Positions 50,530 to 59,473 of a stretch of DNA of 64,000 nucleotides are shown here, in pieces. The notes under the pieces are model-generated. The model made no database searches. It was not told where the DNA came from and saw only the letters and a program-made list of their open reading frames with translations. Within the stretch, counting starts at the first letter, position 1, and each line of letters begins with the position of its first letter. Made by a program: the position numbers and the translations under genes. The DNA is from Enterobacter genomosp. O (GTDB lineage Bacteria; Pseudomonadota; Gammaproteobacteria; Enterobacterales; Enterobacteriaceae): contig NZ_LECZ01000027.1 in the NCBI RefSeq assembly GCF_001022965.1, positions 496,001 to 560,000 of the forward strand, in the 5' to 3' direction.

Positions 50530-51561
50530 ATGAAAACATTGCTCCCGACTTCTACCGCTGGCAGCCTGCCGAAGCCAACCTGGCTAGCACAACCTGAAAC
50601 GCTCTGGTCCCCCTGGAAATTACAGGATCGGGAATTGCTGGCGGGTAAACAGGATGCGCTGCGCCTGTCCCTGGATGAGCAGATCCGTGCGGGTATCGAT
50701 ATCGTCAGCGACGGGGAACAGACCCGCCAGCACTTCGTCACCACCTTTATTGAACACCTGAGCGGCGTGGATTTTGAGAACCGCCAGACGGTGCGCATTC
50801 GTAACCGCTACGACGCCAGCGTGCCGACCGTGGTCTCTGCCGTCGCAAGGCAGAAACCGGTCTTCGTGGACGATGCAAAATACCTGCGCCAGCTTACGGA
50901 TAAGCCGATTAAATGGGCTCTGCCGGGGCCGATGACCATGATCGACACCCTTTGCGACGCGCACTATAAAAGCCGCGAAAAGCTGGCCTGGGAATTCGCT
51001 AAAATCCTCAATCAGGAAGCGAGAGAATTAGAGGCCGCAGGCGTCGATATTATCCAGTTTGATGAGCCGGCGTTTAACGTCTTCTTTGACGAAGTGAACG
51101 ACTGGGGCATCGCCGCGCTGGAGCGCGCCATCGAAGGGCTGAAATGCGAAACCGCGGTACACATCTGCTACGGATACGGCATCAAGGCCAATACGGACTG
51201 GAAAAAGACGCTCGGCTCAGAATGGCGCCAGTATGAAGAGGCCTTCCCTAAGCTGCAGACCTCTAACATCGACATCATCTCCCTGGAGTGCCACAACTCC
51301 CGCGTGCCGATGGATCTGCTGGAGCTGATCCGCGGTAAAAAAGTAATGGTCGGCGCGATCGACGTGGCAACCAACGCCGTCGAAACGCCGGAGGAAGTGG
51401 CCGATACGCTGCGTAAAGCGCTGCAGTTTGTCGACGCCGACAAACTGTATCCGTCAACCAACTGCGGCATGGCTCCCCTCTCCCGCGAGGTTGCTAACGG
51501 CAAGCTGAGAGCCTTAAGCGCGGGCGCGGAGATCGTCAGACAGGAGATCCTGGCGAAATAA
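50530..51561 (+). CDS. mesD: Folate-independent methionine synthase MesD
   Basis: A 343-residue protein equal to the catalytic C-terminal half of cobalamin-independent methionine synthase MetE, without its N-terminal folate-binding half. It methylates homocysteine using a donor other than methyl-tetrahydrofolate; the donor is not known for certain. The zinc site is complete: His211 and Cys213 (HICYGYG), Glu253 (SLECHNS) and Cys312 (STNCGMAPLSR). The start TSTAGSLPKP and the SDGEQTR and FDEPAFNVFF blocks are typical of MetE-core proteins. It is preceded by mesX, which it is expected to need, and together they form a two-gene operon with MetR-like sites upstream. Confidence 0.87.
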   Translation: MKTLLPTSTAGSLPKPTWLAQPETLWSPWKLQDRELLAGKQDALRLSLDEQIRAGIDIVSDGEQTRQHFVTTFIEHLSGVDFENRQTVRIRNRYDASVPTVVSAVARQKPVFVDDAKYLRQLTDKPIKWALPGPMTMIDTLCDAHYKSREKLAWEFAKILNQEARELEAAGVDIIQFDEPAFNVFFDEVNDWGIAALERAIEGLKCETAVHICYGYGIKANTDWKKTLGSEWRQYEEAFPKLQTSNIDIISLECHNSRVPMDLLELIRGKKVMVGAIDVATNAVETPEEVADTLRKALQFVDADKLYPSTNCGMAPLSREVANGKLRALSAGAEIVRQEILAK

Positions 51562-51608
51562 CCGTCCGGTTTCCGGGTTAGGCGTAAACGGCCTCGCCCG
51601 GAGAGCCG

Positions 51609-53396
51609 TCATGCAGAAAGATCTCTCAGCCAGCCGTGCACGCTTTCTGAAGTCAGATGCGCTGGTGCCCGCGATATCTCATTCCCTCCCCTGAGCGCCA
51701 GCAGCGCAGGCAGGCCGCGCACGCCGAGGCGGGTGGACAGCGCCGGGTTCAGGTCAGCGTCGAGATAGCGCGTATCAAGCCGATCGGTCAGCGGGATGAC
51801 CGCCTCCTGAGCCAGAATATGCCAGAGTTTTCGGCAGTGTACGCAGCGTTCTGCGCCGACAAACAGCAGCACCGTCCCCTCCTGTTCCAGCTCGCTTTCA
51901 TCCTGAACCGGCCTGAACCGGCTCTCCGCCACGCGGAACAGTTTCGGACTGCGGAGAAGCGTATCGTTATCCGTCGCGACGCACAGCGCATCGGCACCTT
52001 TACTGTAGGGCTGCACCCCGGCGACCCGAACCACGCTTTGCGCCGGGCCCGCAGCAGCCGCACCCGGCTGTCGCAGCGTTCGCACGTCCACCGGCTCAAT
52101 TGGCGTCTCAACCGGCTGGCCAAGCTGCGGGATCCAGGCGTAGGGAATGCGGTACGCGCGGTACACCATATTGTTGTTCAGCGTTTTTCCCCACCAGGGA
52201 GAGATATACTCCCAGACGATTTCATGATCCCGCGTCACCTCGAAGATCCGTCCGTTTGATCCTTCGTTAATCAAGGTATTGCCGTTCTCCAGGCGCTGCA
52301 TATTGCTGATGTAAGGGCTGTAGAATCGGTAGGAATCGGTCGGCTGGGGCAAGTTTGCCTCGTACGGCGAGTAGCGCCACTCGATGTCCAGCGTGACGGG
52401 GTTGATTTCCAGGATCCGCGAATAATCTCGCCAGGCGTTTTTCACGCCGTCCGCCGAGGCCGGATTTGGCGCGCCGTACCCGGCCCAGCCGCCGTTGTCA
52501 AAGATAAGGATATTACCCGCCCCGGGCAGGCCGTGGGGGATCATATGGGCGTGATGCTGGCCGATAATCCAGCCGATGTGTTTAAGCTCCGGCTTGCTGT
52601 AATCGGGCCCCAGCTGCCAGACGATGCGTCCGCTACGCTTATCAATAATGGCGATGATGTTCGACTCTCGTGCATCCCAGATAATGTTGTCGGGATGGAA
52701 GCGTTCATCTCCTGCGTCATACCATCTGTTCGGCCCGAGCGCCGACATCGAGTTGATATGCATCCAGTCGCCCATTCCGCCGCCGCTGGCGCGCATGTTC
52801 GGGTTATTGTAAAGCGCGGTTTTCGCCGCGTCGTCGAAGCCCAGCTCGTGGAAATGGTCGCTGCAGCGCCACTCCCACACCACGTTACCCTGCCAGTCGA
52901 CTTCGATGATGGTGTCATCCAGCAGGAGCTTGTCTGAAATTGCCTCGTTGACCAGATTGGTATGGGCGAGGATCAGCGTATTGCCCCCGTCGACCTGCGG
53001 CTCCAGACCCGGCGCATAATAGCCAACCGGATTGCCCGCGCGCTGATAGTCATGATGCGCCCTCGCCATCCAGCGCGGCTCGTGGCCCGGATCGCCGATT
53101 TTTTCGTAGCGGTCAAATTTCCAGGTGACGTTCCCCTCCCAGTCCACCTGAATCAGGTCAAGCATGTCCTGCATTCCGTAGCGCGGGTCGCGTTCGCCGC
53201 TGTGTCCGAGGATAGCCCCACCGGGCAAGATCTTGTTCGGAAAGCCGTGCAGCTCCGGCCATTCCCGCACTACCGTGCCGTTCATGTCCACCAGTACGGC
53301 ACCGTGTTCAGTGGCCTGAAAAAGCGTATAGCCGCTCCAGGCGCGCGCCGGATCGTACAGCGTTGCGCCGGTGGGAAAGACGGAAGGATGTCCCAT
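51609..53396 (-). CDS. Arylsulfotransferase-like protein fused to thioredoxin domain
   Basis: A 595-residue protein with two parts. Residues 1 to about 430 resemble arylsulfate sulfotransferases of the Arylsulfotran_2 type, a beta-propeller with repeated G-N-x-W motifs (DWEGNVTWKFDRY, DWQGNVVWEWRC, SGRIVWQLG, DIEWRYSP, DHEIVWEYISPWW) and histidine-rich loops (ARAHHDYQ, GQHHAHMIPHG). Residues about 490-595 form a thioredoxin-like domain with Cys518-Val-His-Cys521 and the cis-proline GLP near 563. There is no signal peptide, unlike the periplasmic AssT enzymes, so the cytoplasm is expected. It is the last gene after a sulfonate/sulfate-ester-type ABC permease and ATPase, 23 bp away. A role in handling an imported sulfate ester or related compound is inferred, not shown. 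Confidence 0.78.
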   Translation of the reverse strand: MGHPSVFPTGATLYDPARAWSGYTLFQATEHGAVLVDMNGTVVREWPELHGFPNKILPGGAILGHSGERDPRYGMQDMLDLIQVDWEGNVTWKFDRYEKIGDPGHEPRWMARAHHDYQRAGNPVGYYAPGLEPQVDGGNTLILAHTNLVNEAISDKLLLDDTIIEVDWQGNVVWEWRCSDHFHELGFDDAAKTALYNNPNMRASGGGMGDWMHINSMSALGPNRWYDAGDERFHPDNIIWDARESNIIAIIDKRSGRIVWQLGPDYSKPELKHIGWIIGQHHAHMIPHGLPGAGNILIFDNGGWAGYGAPNPASADGVKNAWRDYSRILEINPVTLDIEWRYSPYEANLPQPTDSYRFYSPYISNMQRLENGNTLINEGSNGRIFEVTRDHEIVWEYISPWWGKTLNNNMVYRAYRIPYAWIPQLGQPVETPIEPVDVRTLRQPGAAAAGPAQSVVRVAGVQPYSKGADALCVATDNDTLLRSPKLFRVAESRFRPVQDESELEQEGTVLLFVGAERCVHCRKLWHILAQEAVIPLTDRLDTRYLDADLNPALSTRLGVRGLPALLALRGGNEISRAPAHLTSESVHGWLRDLSA

Positions 53397-53419
53397 GTTA
53401 TTACTCCTTAATTGAATGG

Positions 53420-54163
53420 TCAGGATGAGGTAATCAGGTTTCGTATCTGGCGACAGGCTGCCGCGAAGGCGGCATCGTCACGCTGGCGAGGATGAGGCAG
53501 CGCCAGGCTAACCACGTCGCGTATGCGTCCGGGGCGCGGGGAAAGCACCACGATCCTGTCCGCCAGCGCTACCGCCTCCTCAACGTCGTGAGTGACCAGC
53601 AGCGTGGTGGTGCCTTCACTCTGGTGGATGTGCAACAGCTCCTGCTGCAGGGTGTGGCGCGTCAGCGCATCCAGCGCGCCAAAAGGCTCGTCCAGCATCA
53701 GTATCTGCGGGCGCGCCACCAGGCCTCGCGCAATGGCCACGCGCTGGGCCATGCCGCCGGAGAGCTGCGCGGGGAGTGCGTTGGCAAATTCAGCAAGCTG
53801 CACGCGCGCCAGCATCTCCTCTGCGCGCTGGCGCCTGGCCGCCCGGCTGAGTTTTTCATCCGCCAGGCCCAGCATGACGTTGTCAATGACGCGCAGCCAG
53901 GGGAACAGGCGAGGCTCCTGAAAGACCATGCCGCGCGCCTTGCCCACGCCGCACACCCGCTCGCCGTTGACGCGGATTTCACCCTGCGTGGTGGGTTCCA
54001 GGCCAACCAGCATCCGCAGCAGGGTCGACTTTCCGCAGCCGCTGCTTCCTACCAGCGCGACCAGCTCACCGGCGGCGATATCAAGACTAAAGTTCTGCAC
54101 GGCGGTTACCTGCTGCCAGGATTTACGCACCTGCTGAAACGAGACCAAAGGCGTGTTGCTCAT
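53420..54163 (-). CDS. ABC transporter ATPase, SsuB/TauB family
   Basis: A 247-residue ATPase driving uptake of a nitrate/sulfonate/sulfate-ester-type substrate. Walker A is LVGSSGCGKSTLLRML (near residue 37), the Q-loop VFQEPRLFPWLRV, the signature LSGGMAQRVAIARGL, Walker B ILMLDEPFGALD and the H-loop LLVTHDVEEAVALADR. All are intact. Its ATG overlaps the stop of the permease gene by four bases. With the fused permease and the divergent binding protein it makes a full importer. Confidence 0.92.
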   Translation of the reverse strand: MSNTPLVSFQQVRKSWQQVTAVQNFSLDIAAGELVALVGSSGCGKSTLLRMLVGLEPTTQGEIRVNGERVCGVGKARGMVFQEPRLFPWLRVIDNVMLGLADEKLSRAARRQRAEEMLARVQLAEFANALPAQLSGGMAQRVAIARGLVARPQILMLDEPFGALDALTRHTLQQELLHIHQSEGTTTLLVTHDVEEAVALADRIVVLSPRPGRIRDVVSLALPHPRQRDDAAFAAACRQIRNLITSS

Positions 54164-55728
54164 GATGACTCCTGTACGCGCCAGCGGGTGGCGCGGATTT
54201 CCAGTAAACGTCCGGCTTTATCCAGCGCTGCGCCGGTAATTCCGACGAGCACCATGCCGCAAAGGATGGTGGGCATGTCCAGCAGCTGCTGGGCATTGAT
54301 CATCAGGCTGCCAATCCCGGTTCCGGAGGACATGAAATATTCCGCGCCAATATTGCCAAGCCAGGCGTAAATCAGCGCCAGCCGAAGACCGGCAAAGATA
54401 CCGGGCGCTGCGCCGGGCAGAATCAACGTGCGCAGACGCGTCAGCCCGCTTAAGCGCAGCACCCGGGCCACCTCGTCCAGATGCGGATTACGCTGCAGGA
54501 CGGCCTGCAGGGTGTTGAAGAACATCGGGAAAAATGAGGCCAGGGCAATAAACACCATTTTCCCGCCGTTATCATTACCGACCCACGCGGTCAGAAGCGG
54601 CAGCCAGGCGAACAGGGCAATATGGCGCAGGACGTTGAGCGTCGGGGTGACGATCTCGCCGGCGCGGGGGCGCAGGGCCAGCAGCAGGCCGCATAAAAGT
54701 CCCGCAGCTATTCCCACGGCACCGCCAACAACGGTGCGCTCCAGGCTCGCCAGCATGGCTGACGCCAGCTCTCCGCTCGTCGCGCCCTGCACAAAGCGCG
54801 CGACAACCGCCTGCGGGGATGAAAACAGCGCGGCATCAATCCAGCCCCACTGGCTTGCGACCTGCCAGAGCACCAGCAGCGCGGCTGGCAGCTGAAGCGC
54901 CTGCCAGCTGGCCTGCGGCTTCCAGGCGAGCCGCCCGACGGCAGCCTGGGGCCAGAACACCAGGCGCGAACCGACACGGCTGGCCGCCCAATCCATTACC
55001 ATGCCGCTCATGCCGACGACGGCAATGGTCACAAAGACAATATCCAGCTGGAACAGCTGACGTCCCCAGACCATCAGGTAGCCAATGCCCTCCGAGGAAG
55101 CCAGCAGTTCAACCACAATCAGCGATACCCATGCCTGCGAAAGCGCCAGCCTGAGGCCGGTAAACCAGCCCGGCAGGCTTGCCGGGATCACCAGCCAGCG
55201 CAGGCGCTGCCAGCGGGAAAAGTGCATCACTTTTCCGGCCTCGCTCAGCGCCTCGGGCACGCTCGCCACCGCCTGCTGCGTATTGAGGGTCAGTGGCACA
55301 ATCGTGCTTTTGATGATGACCGCCAGCTTCAGGCCGTTATCAATCCCGAAGAGCACCATAAACAGAGGGATCCAGCCCAGCGTCGGGATCTGCGCCAGCG
55401 CATAAAAGAGCGGCTCAACGCGGCGGGCCACGCCGGGTACAAGGCCAAACAGCGCGCCCAGCACGGTACCGATGATTGCTCCCAGCAGCAGGCCGAGCGC
55501 CAGATGCTGCAGGCTGAAGGCCCACTGCGCCAGCAGATCGCCGCGCAGAAGCGATAGCGCCGTGTCAGCCACCACGCCGGGGGCAGGCAGAATTTGTTCA
55601 GGCATCCACCGCGCAAACGCGGCGACGTACCACAGCAGCAGAAGTAACGCGGGCATAAGCCACGGCCAGCCGTTAAGCCGGATCCCCGGCGTGCCGGAAG
55701 GTGCAGTTTTTAAAATCATTTGCGACAT
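54160..55728 (-). CDS. Fused double permease of a sulfonate-type ABC importer
   Basis: A 522-residue inner-membrane protein made of two SsuC-like permease domains in tandem, where the usual systems encode one ~260-residue permease that forms a homodimer. Each half has about six helices and its own EAA loop for the ATPase: EALSEAGKVMHFSRWQRLRW (near residue 158) and DEVARVLRLSGLTRLRTL (near 417), each followed by a P-G-x-F-x-GLRLAL block. The fusion fixes a 1:1 pairing of two diverged halves. It is the first gene of the minus-strand operon, and the gene for the probable substrate-binding protein starts 221 bp away on the other strand. Some sulfate-ester uptake systems in pseudomonads are similar in plan. 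Confidence 0.88.
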   Translation of the reverse strand: MSQMILKTAPSGTPGIRLNGWPWLMPALLLLLWYVAAFARWMPEQILPAPGVVADTALSLLRGDLLAQWAFSLQHLALGLLLGAIIGTVLGALFGLVPGVARRVEPLFYALAQIPTLGWIPLFMVLFGIDNGLKLAVIIKSTIVPLTLNTQQAVASVPEALSEAGKVMHFSRWQRLRWLVIPASLPGWFTGLRLALSQAWVSLIVVELLASSEGIGYLMVWGRQLFQLDIVFVTIAVVGMSGMVMDWAASRVGSRLVFWPQAAVGRLAWKPQASWQALQLPAALLVLWQVASQWGWIDAALFSSPQAVVARFVQGATSGELASAMLASLERTVVGGAVGIAAGLLCGLLLALRPRAGEIVTPTLNVLRHIALFAWLPLLTAWVGNDNGGKMVFIALASFFPMFFNTLQAVLQRNPHLDEVARVLRLSGLTRLRTLILPGAAPGIFAGLRLALIYAWLGNIGAEYFMSSGTGIGSLMINAQQLLDMPTILCGMVLVGITGAALDKAGRLLEIRATRWRVQESS

Positions 55729-55949
55729 AGCGGTTCACTGATTAACGAGCCATGCCGCTATCAAAACCCCTCTTACGGCCCGTCGTCATTGCGTTACGCG
55801 AATAATCCCGATGCAACAAATGCATGTGAACCTGCCGGGTGCACGGACGCTGATTTAGCTTTTTTTCACCTGTCCTTTTCCACTTAAAGCATTTAACAGC
55901 CGGGCGACGAGGTCTTTAGGGTGAGAAAAAACAACAGGAGTCACTCGTT

Positions 55950-57008
55950 ATGATGAAAGCTTTTATCAACCGCACCCTGCTGGCGCTGGCAGCCGTGATG
56001 GTGCTGACGGCGAACGCCAGCGCCGATCCGCTGCGCACCATACGTATCGGCGTACCGGACCAGAGCGCAGGCAGCAAACCCTTTATCGGAGGCCCGCTCG
56101 GCATGGCGTATATGCGCCATCAGCTGGAGGACGTGTTTAAACCGCAGGGCGTTAGGGTTGAATGGCAGTTCTTCAAGGGCGCGGGTCCGGCGGTGAATGA
56201 GGCACTGGCTAACCAGCAGCTTGATTTTGCCTGGCTTGGCGATCTTGCGGCTATTATCGGAAAGGCAAACGGCCTTCCGACACGCCTGCTGCTCGGCAGC
56301 CGCGGGTCCGAATCCTACCTGGCGGTGACCCGAGCCTCGGGTATTCGCTCTTTGGCAGACCTGAAGGCGAAACGGGTCGCGGTCTATCGCGGCACGGCGG
56401 ATCAGCTGGCGTTTGACCGCGCCCTGCGCACGGCGGGGCTTACGGAACGCAGCCTGCAGGTGATTAATCTCGACTGGAATGCCGGTAAGGCGGCGCTGGC
56501 CGCTGGCCGCGTGGATGCCGTCTGGGGCGGCGTATCGCTGCTTGCCTTACGCGGCGAGAAAATAGACGTGGTGGCCAGAAGCGGCGACTCTGGCCGCCAG
56601 AATACGACGCAGGCTGCGCTGCTCGGTACGCAGCACTTTATCGACGCGTGGCCGCAGGCTACCCAACAGATCGTCGACGTTCTGGTGAAAAATGCTGCTG
56701 AGATAAGCGAGCCCTCCAGCCGCAACGCCTGGTCCGCTGAAATGGCGCAGCAAAGCCAGATCCCCCAGGCGCTCTTCCTGGAAGAGCTCCGCCCCGACGA
56801 CCTTAACTTTACCACCTCACCGCGCATCGACTCGTTCCTGACGGACAGCTTCAGCCAGAGCGTTGAACAGGCGCAGGCGTCTCGCCTGATCCGCAGCGCC
56901 TTTGATGCCCGACAGTGGGCCGAGGGAAAATTCGTCGAACAGGCGCTCATCGCGCTGAAGCTGGAAGCCCGCTGGCCGCAGTACGATGCCGAAGGTCAGC
57001 CGCGCTAA
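55950..57008 (+). CDS. Periplasmic substrate-binding protein, SsuA-like
   Basis: A 352-residue exported binding protein. A signal peptide (FINRTLLALAAVMVLTANASA, cleaved before DPLRTIR) is followed by a two-lobed SsuA/TauA-type fold: RIGVPDQSAGSKPFIGGPLGMAYMRHQLEDVF, VEWQFFKGAGPAVNEALANQQLDFAWLGDL, LLLGSRGSESYLAV, SLADLKAKRVAVYRGTADQLAF and GRVDAVWGG. AGGAG stands about 9 bp before the ATG. It is divergent from the permease gene and probably serves that importer. The ligand is probably a sulfonate or sulfate ester; this is inference from family and context. Its stop overlaps that of the convergent LysR gene. Confidence 0.88.
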   Translation: MMKAFINRTLLALAAVMVLTANASADPLRTIRIGVPDQSAGSKPFIGGPLGMAYMRHQLEDVFKPQGVRVEWQFFKGAGPAVNEALANQQLDFAWLGDLAAIIGKANGLPTRLLLGSRGSESYLAVTRASGIRSLADLKAKRVAVYRGTADQLAFDRALRTAGLTERSLQVINLDWNAGKAALAAGRVDAVWGGVSLLALRGEKIDVVARSGDSGRQNTTQAALLGTQHFIDAWPQATQQIVDVLVKNAAEISEPSSRNAWSAEMAQQSQIPQALFLEELRPDDLNFTTSPRIDSFLTDSFSQSVEQAQASRLIRSAFDARQWAEGKFVEQALIALKLEARWPQYDAEGQPR

Positions 57009-57946
57009 ACCTCCTCCTGCTCCAGCAGTTGAAGAGCATGCTGGCGGTCAACGTGGAGAATAATGTCGATCATCTTCTCGACCAGCGGCGGCTGGGTCGC
57101 ATGAACCGGGGAGATAATCCCAAACCGGGTCTGCATCAGGCGCCACTCTTCCGGCAGATCGCTGAGCTCCAGCTTGACCAGGCGGTGGCTCTGCTGGCAA
57201 AGCGCAAAGCCGTCCTCGCTGGCGAAGCTGACGGCGTGCGTATGGGCCAGCGTAGAAAGCAGCGCATAAATGTGGTCACACTGAATTGCCGGCGAAAAAT
57301 CCTGCTGCTCGCTCAGGGTTGCCAGCACTTTGCGCACGCCGGGCGGCAAATAGGGTGCGGCAAACGGATAGCGGAGCATGGTCTGGACGGAGACGGGTCC
57401 CTCCTTCGCCAGCGGGTGATCGGCGTGGCAGATAAAGAAGCAGCGCTGCGGGCTCAGCGGCTGAACGCGAAGCTGGGGATCGAGTTCGGCCTGCCAGCTG
57501 TCGGCGACGACGAATGGATAGTGGCGAGAAGTCAGCGCCTGATGGAGGGCAAACCAGTTATCAACCTGAAACCTTACCTTCGCCTGGGGCATGCTGCGGT
57601 GGAATGCCCCCACCGCGGCGGGGATCAGCCGCGCCGACGGTGCCGGGCCGCAGCCGAACATCACCTCGCCGGTGAGCGCCTCCTCCGCCTCGCGCATCTG
57701 GCTGCTGAGCTCAACGTTCAGGGCCTGAAAGCGGCGAGCGTAAGGAAGCAGCGTTTGTCCGTGCAGCGTCAGGGTGGGAAGCTTGCTCTGGCGATCGAAT
57801 AAAGGATGCCCCACGCTCTGCTCCAGCGTCTGAATGCTTCGGCTAAATGCGGACTGCGAGAGGCAAACCGCCTCCGCCGCCCGGTTAAAACTGCCGTATT
57901 CAACCAGCGCGACAAAGTTGCGAAGTTGGCGAAAATCAAGGTGCAT
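57005..57946 (-). CDS. LysR-family regulator, probably of the sulfur importer
   Basis: A 313-residue LysR-type regulator. The N-terminal winged helix is LDFRQLRNFVALVEYGSFNRAAEAV then SQSAFSRSIQTLEQSVG (about 4-55), with a substrate-binding domain from about 90. Its stop codon (TAG) overlaps the stop of the binding-protein gene, so the two are convergent with no space between them. Position makes it the likely regulator of the importer and of the arylsulfotransferase-thioredoxin gene. It is not obviously CysB or Cbl, which have a different N-terminus. Confidence 0.85.
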   Translation of the reverse strand: MHLDFRQLRNFVALVEYGSFNRAAEAVCLSQSAFSRSIQTLEQSVGHPLFDRQSKLPTLTLHGQTLLPYARRFQALNVELSSQMREAEEALTGEVMFGCGPAPSARLIPAAVGAFHRSMPQAKVRFQVDNWFALHQALTSRHYPFVVADSWQAELDPQLRVQPLSPQRCFFICHADHPLAKEGPVSVQTMLRYPFAAPYLPPGVRKVLATLSEQQDFSPAIQCDHIYALLSTLAHTHAVSFASEDGFALCQQSHRLVKLELSDLPEEWRLMQTRFGIISPVHATQPPLVEKMIDIILHVDRQHALQLLEQEEV

Positions 57947-57998
57947 GGCCGAATCGTCCTCTGTTGATATCCCTTAACACTACTGGATGCCGGACCCG

Positions 57999-58940
57999 TC
58001 ACGCAATCCCGGCTTGCCAGTACGGCGGCGTGCCAAAACGCTCGACGTAATAATCAATCACCGCCCTGACGTTCAGGGGCGGATGTCGGGCATCGGGATA
58101 GATCGCCGCGATAGCCTGTTGTTCCGTATTAATCGCGCACTCCAGCGCGGGCAGGAGCGGAATCAGCTCGCCGCGCTGGAGCTGCTCGCTCACCAGCCAG
58201 TCAGGAAACAGCACAATACCCATCCCGCCCAGCGCCGCGGCCAGTAACGCTTCCGCATTATTCGAGGCCATCAACGGCGTCACGGGATAGTGTGTCCACG
58301 CCTCGCCCGCTCTGCGCAGCAGCCAGCGGTTCGGCCCTGACGATCCGCGATAGACCAGACAGCGATGGCGGTTCAGATCGTCCGGCCCTTCAGGCGCACC
58401 GTACTTACGCACGTAGTCTGGCGACGCGGCCAGGTGATACACCAGCTGCCCGAACACCCGCGCGTGAAACGAGGAGTCCGTCAGAACGCCAATCCGGAAG
58501 ATAACGTCGGCGGCATCCCGGTGCGGGTCGATAAAATCATCGGTCAGCGTCAGCTCTACGCTGAGGCGCGGATAGCGTTCCGACAGGCCTAGAAGGCCGG
58601 GGGCAATGTGCTTCTGGCCGAAAAACACCGGTCCGTTAATGCGGATCGCGCCGGACGGCTCCGCCGCGCGCGCGTCCAGCTCTCGTCGCGCCTCTTCCAG
58701 GTTTTCCGCCATCGACCGGGCATAGCGAATAAAAAGATGGCCGCTTTCCGTGGGGATGACGGCCCGGGTATTGCGGTAGAAAAGCTGCTGCCCGAGGGCA
58801 TCCTCAAGCTGGTGGATCACGCGCGATATCTGCGAGGCCGATATCCCCTGCCGCCGCGCCACAACGGAGAAGTTCTGAGCTTCATACACGTCAATGAAGA
58901 TCAGCAGCGCGCGGATGTTGATGTTGCTGGCGTCAACCAT
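57999..58940 (-). CDS. LysR-family regulator divergent from ydcZ-type genes
   Basis: A 313-residue LysR-type regulator with helix-turn-helix IRALLIFIDVYEAQNFSVVARRQG then SASQISRVIHQLEDALG (residues 9-55) and a binding domain that includes INGPVFFGQKHIAPGL, LTLTDDFIDPHRDAADVIFRIG and ASNNAEALLAAALGGMGIVLFPDWLV. These are features of the large group resembling E. coli DmlR/YhjC. It is divergent from two small YdcZ-type transporter genes with a 95-bp gap and probably controls them. Confidence 0.85.
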   Translation of the reverse strand: MVDASNINIRALLIFIDVYEAQNFSVVARRQGISASQISRVIHQLEDALGQQLFYRNTRAVIPTESGHLFIRYARSMAENLEEARRELDARAAEPSGAIRINGPVFFGQKHIAPGLLGLSERYPRLSVELTLTDDFIDPHRDAADVIFRIGVLTDSSFHARVFGQLVYHLAASPDYVRKYGAPEGPDDLNRHRCLVYRGSSGPNRWLLRRAGEAWTHYPVTPLMASNNAEALLAAALGGMGIVLFPDWLVSEQLQRGELIPLLPALECAINTEQQAIAAIYPDARHPPLNVRAVIDYYVERFGTPPYWQAGIA

Positions 58941-59035
58941 TAATGCATATCCTGCAAAGGTGTTTCCAGCATTATGGCATTTTTCTCACTGAGCTCGCGA
59001 CGTAATCTTCTTCGCCTGTAAACGGAGGAAGAATA

Positions 59036-59470
59036 ATGCAGTTTGTTTTGATTTTACTGGTGATTGCCGGCGGGATGGGCCTCTCCGTCGAGGCGGGATT
59101 ACTGGGGCCGCTGGGCGGCGAGGTCGGGGATTTATGGGCGACGTTCAGCATTTTCGGCGTTGGCGCAGCGCTGACGTTTCTGCTGATGCTGTTTTTCAGC
59201 CCGCGCAACAGTCCATCATTTTTTACACAGCCCTCCTGGCAACTGCTCGGCGGGGTGCTTGGCCCTGTTTACGTGGTCATTCTGACCGTGGCGACACCCG
59301 CCATCGGCATCGCCATGACCATGATTGGCATTTTGGCCGGTCAGGTTTTTAAAAGCCTGATCATTGACCACTACGGTCTGCTTGGTACACCGCACAGGAG
59401 GATAAACGCGAAGCGCATTATCGCTCTGGGATTCATCATTGCGGCACTGGTTCTGGTCGCACAGGGGTAA
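59036..59470 (+). CDS. Small DMT-type membrane protein, YdcZ family, first of a pair
   Basis: A 144-residue inner-membrane protein of the DUF606/YdcZ family, a half-size member of the drug/metabolite transporter superfamily with about five helices. It opens FVLILLVIAGGMGLSVEAGLLGPLGGEVGDLWATFSIFGVGAALTF and includes SFFTQPSWQLLGGVLGPVYVVILTVATPAIG. GGAGGAAGAA just before the ATG is a strong ribosome-binding site. The next gene, a homolog, begins 3 bp after the stop, so the two are co-translated and may form a heteromer. The substrate is unknown. Confidence 0.85.
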   Translation: MQFVLILLVIAGGMGLSVEAGLLGPLGGEVGDLWATFSIFGVGAALTFLLMLFFSPRNSPSFFTQPSWQLLGGVLGPVYVVILTVATPAIGIAMTMIGILAGQVFKSLIIDHYGLLGTPHRRINAKRIIALGFIIAALVLVAQG

Positions 59471-59473
59471 CGT

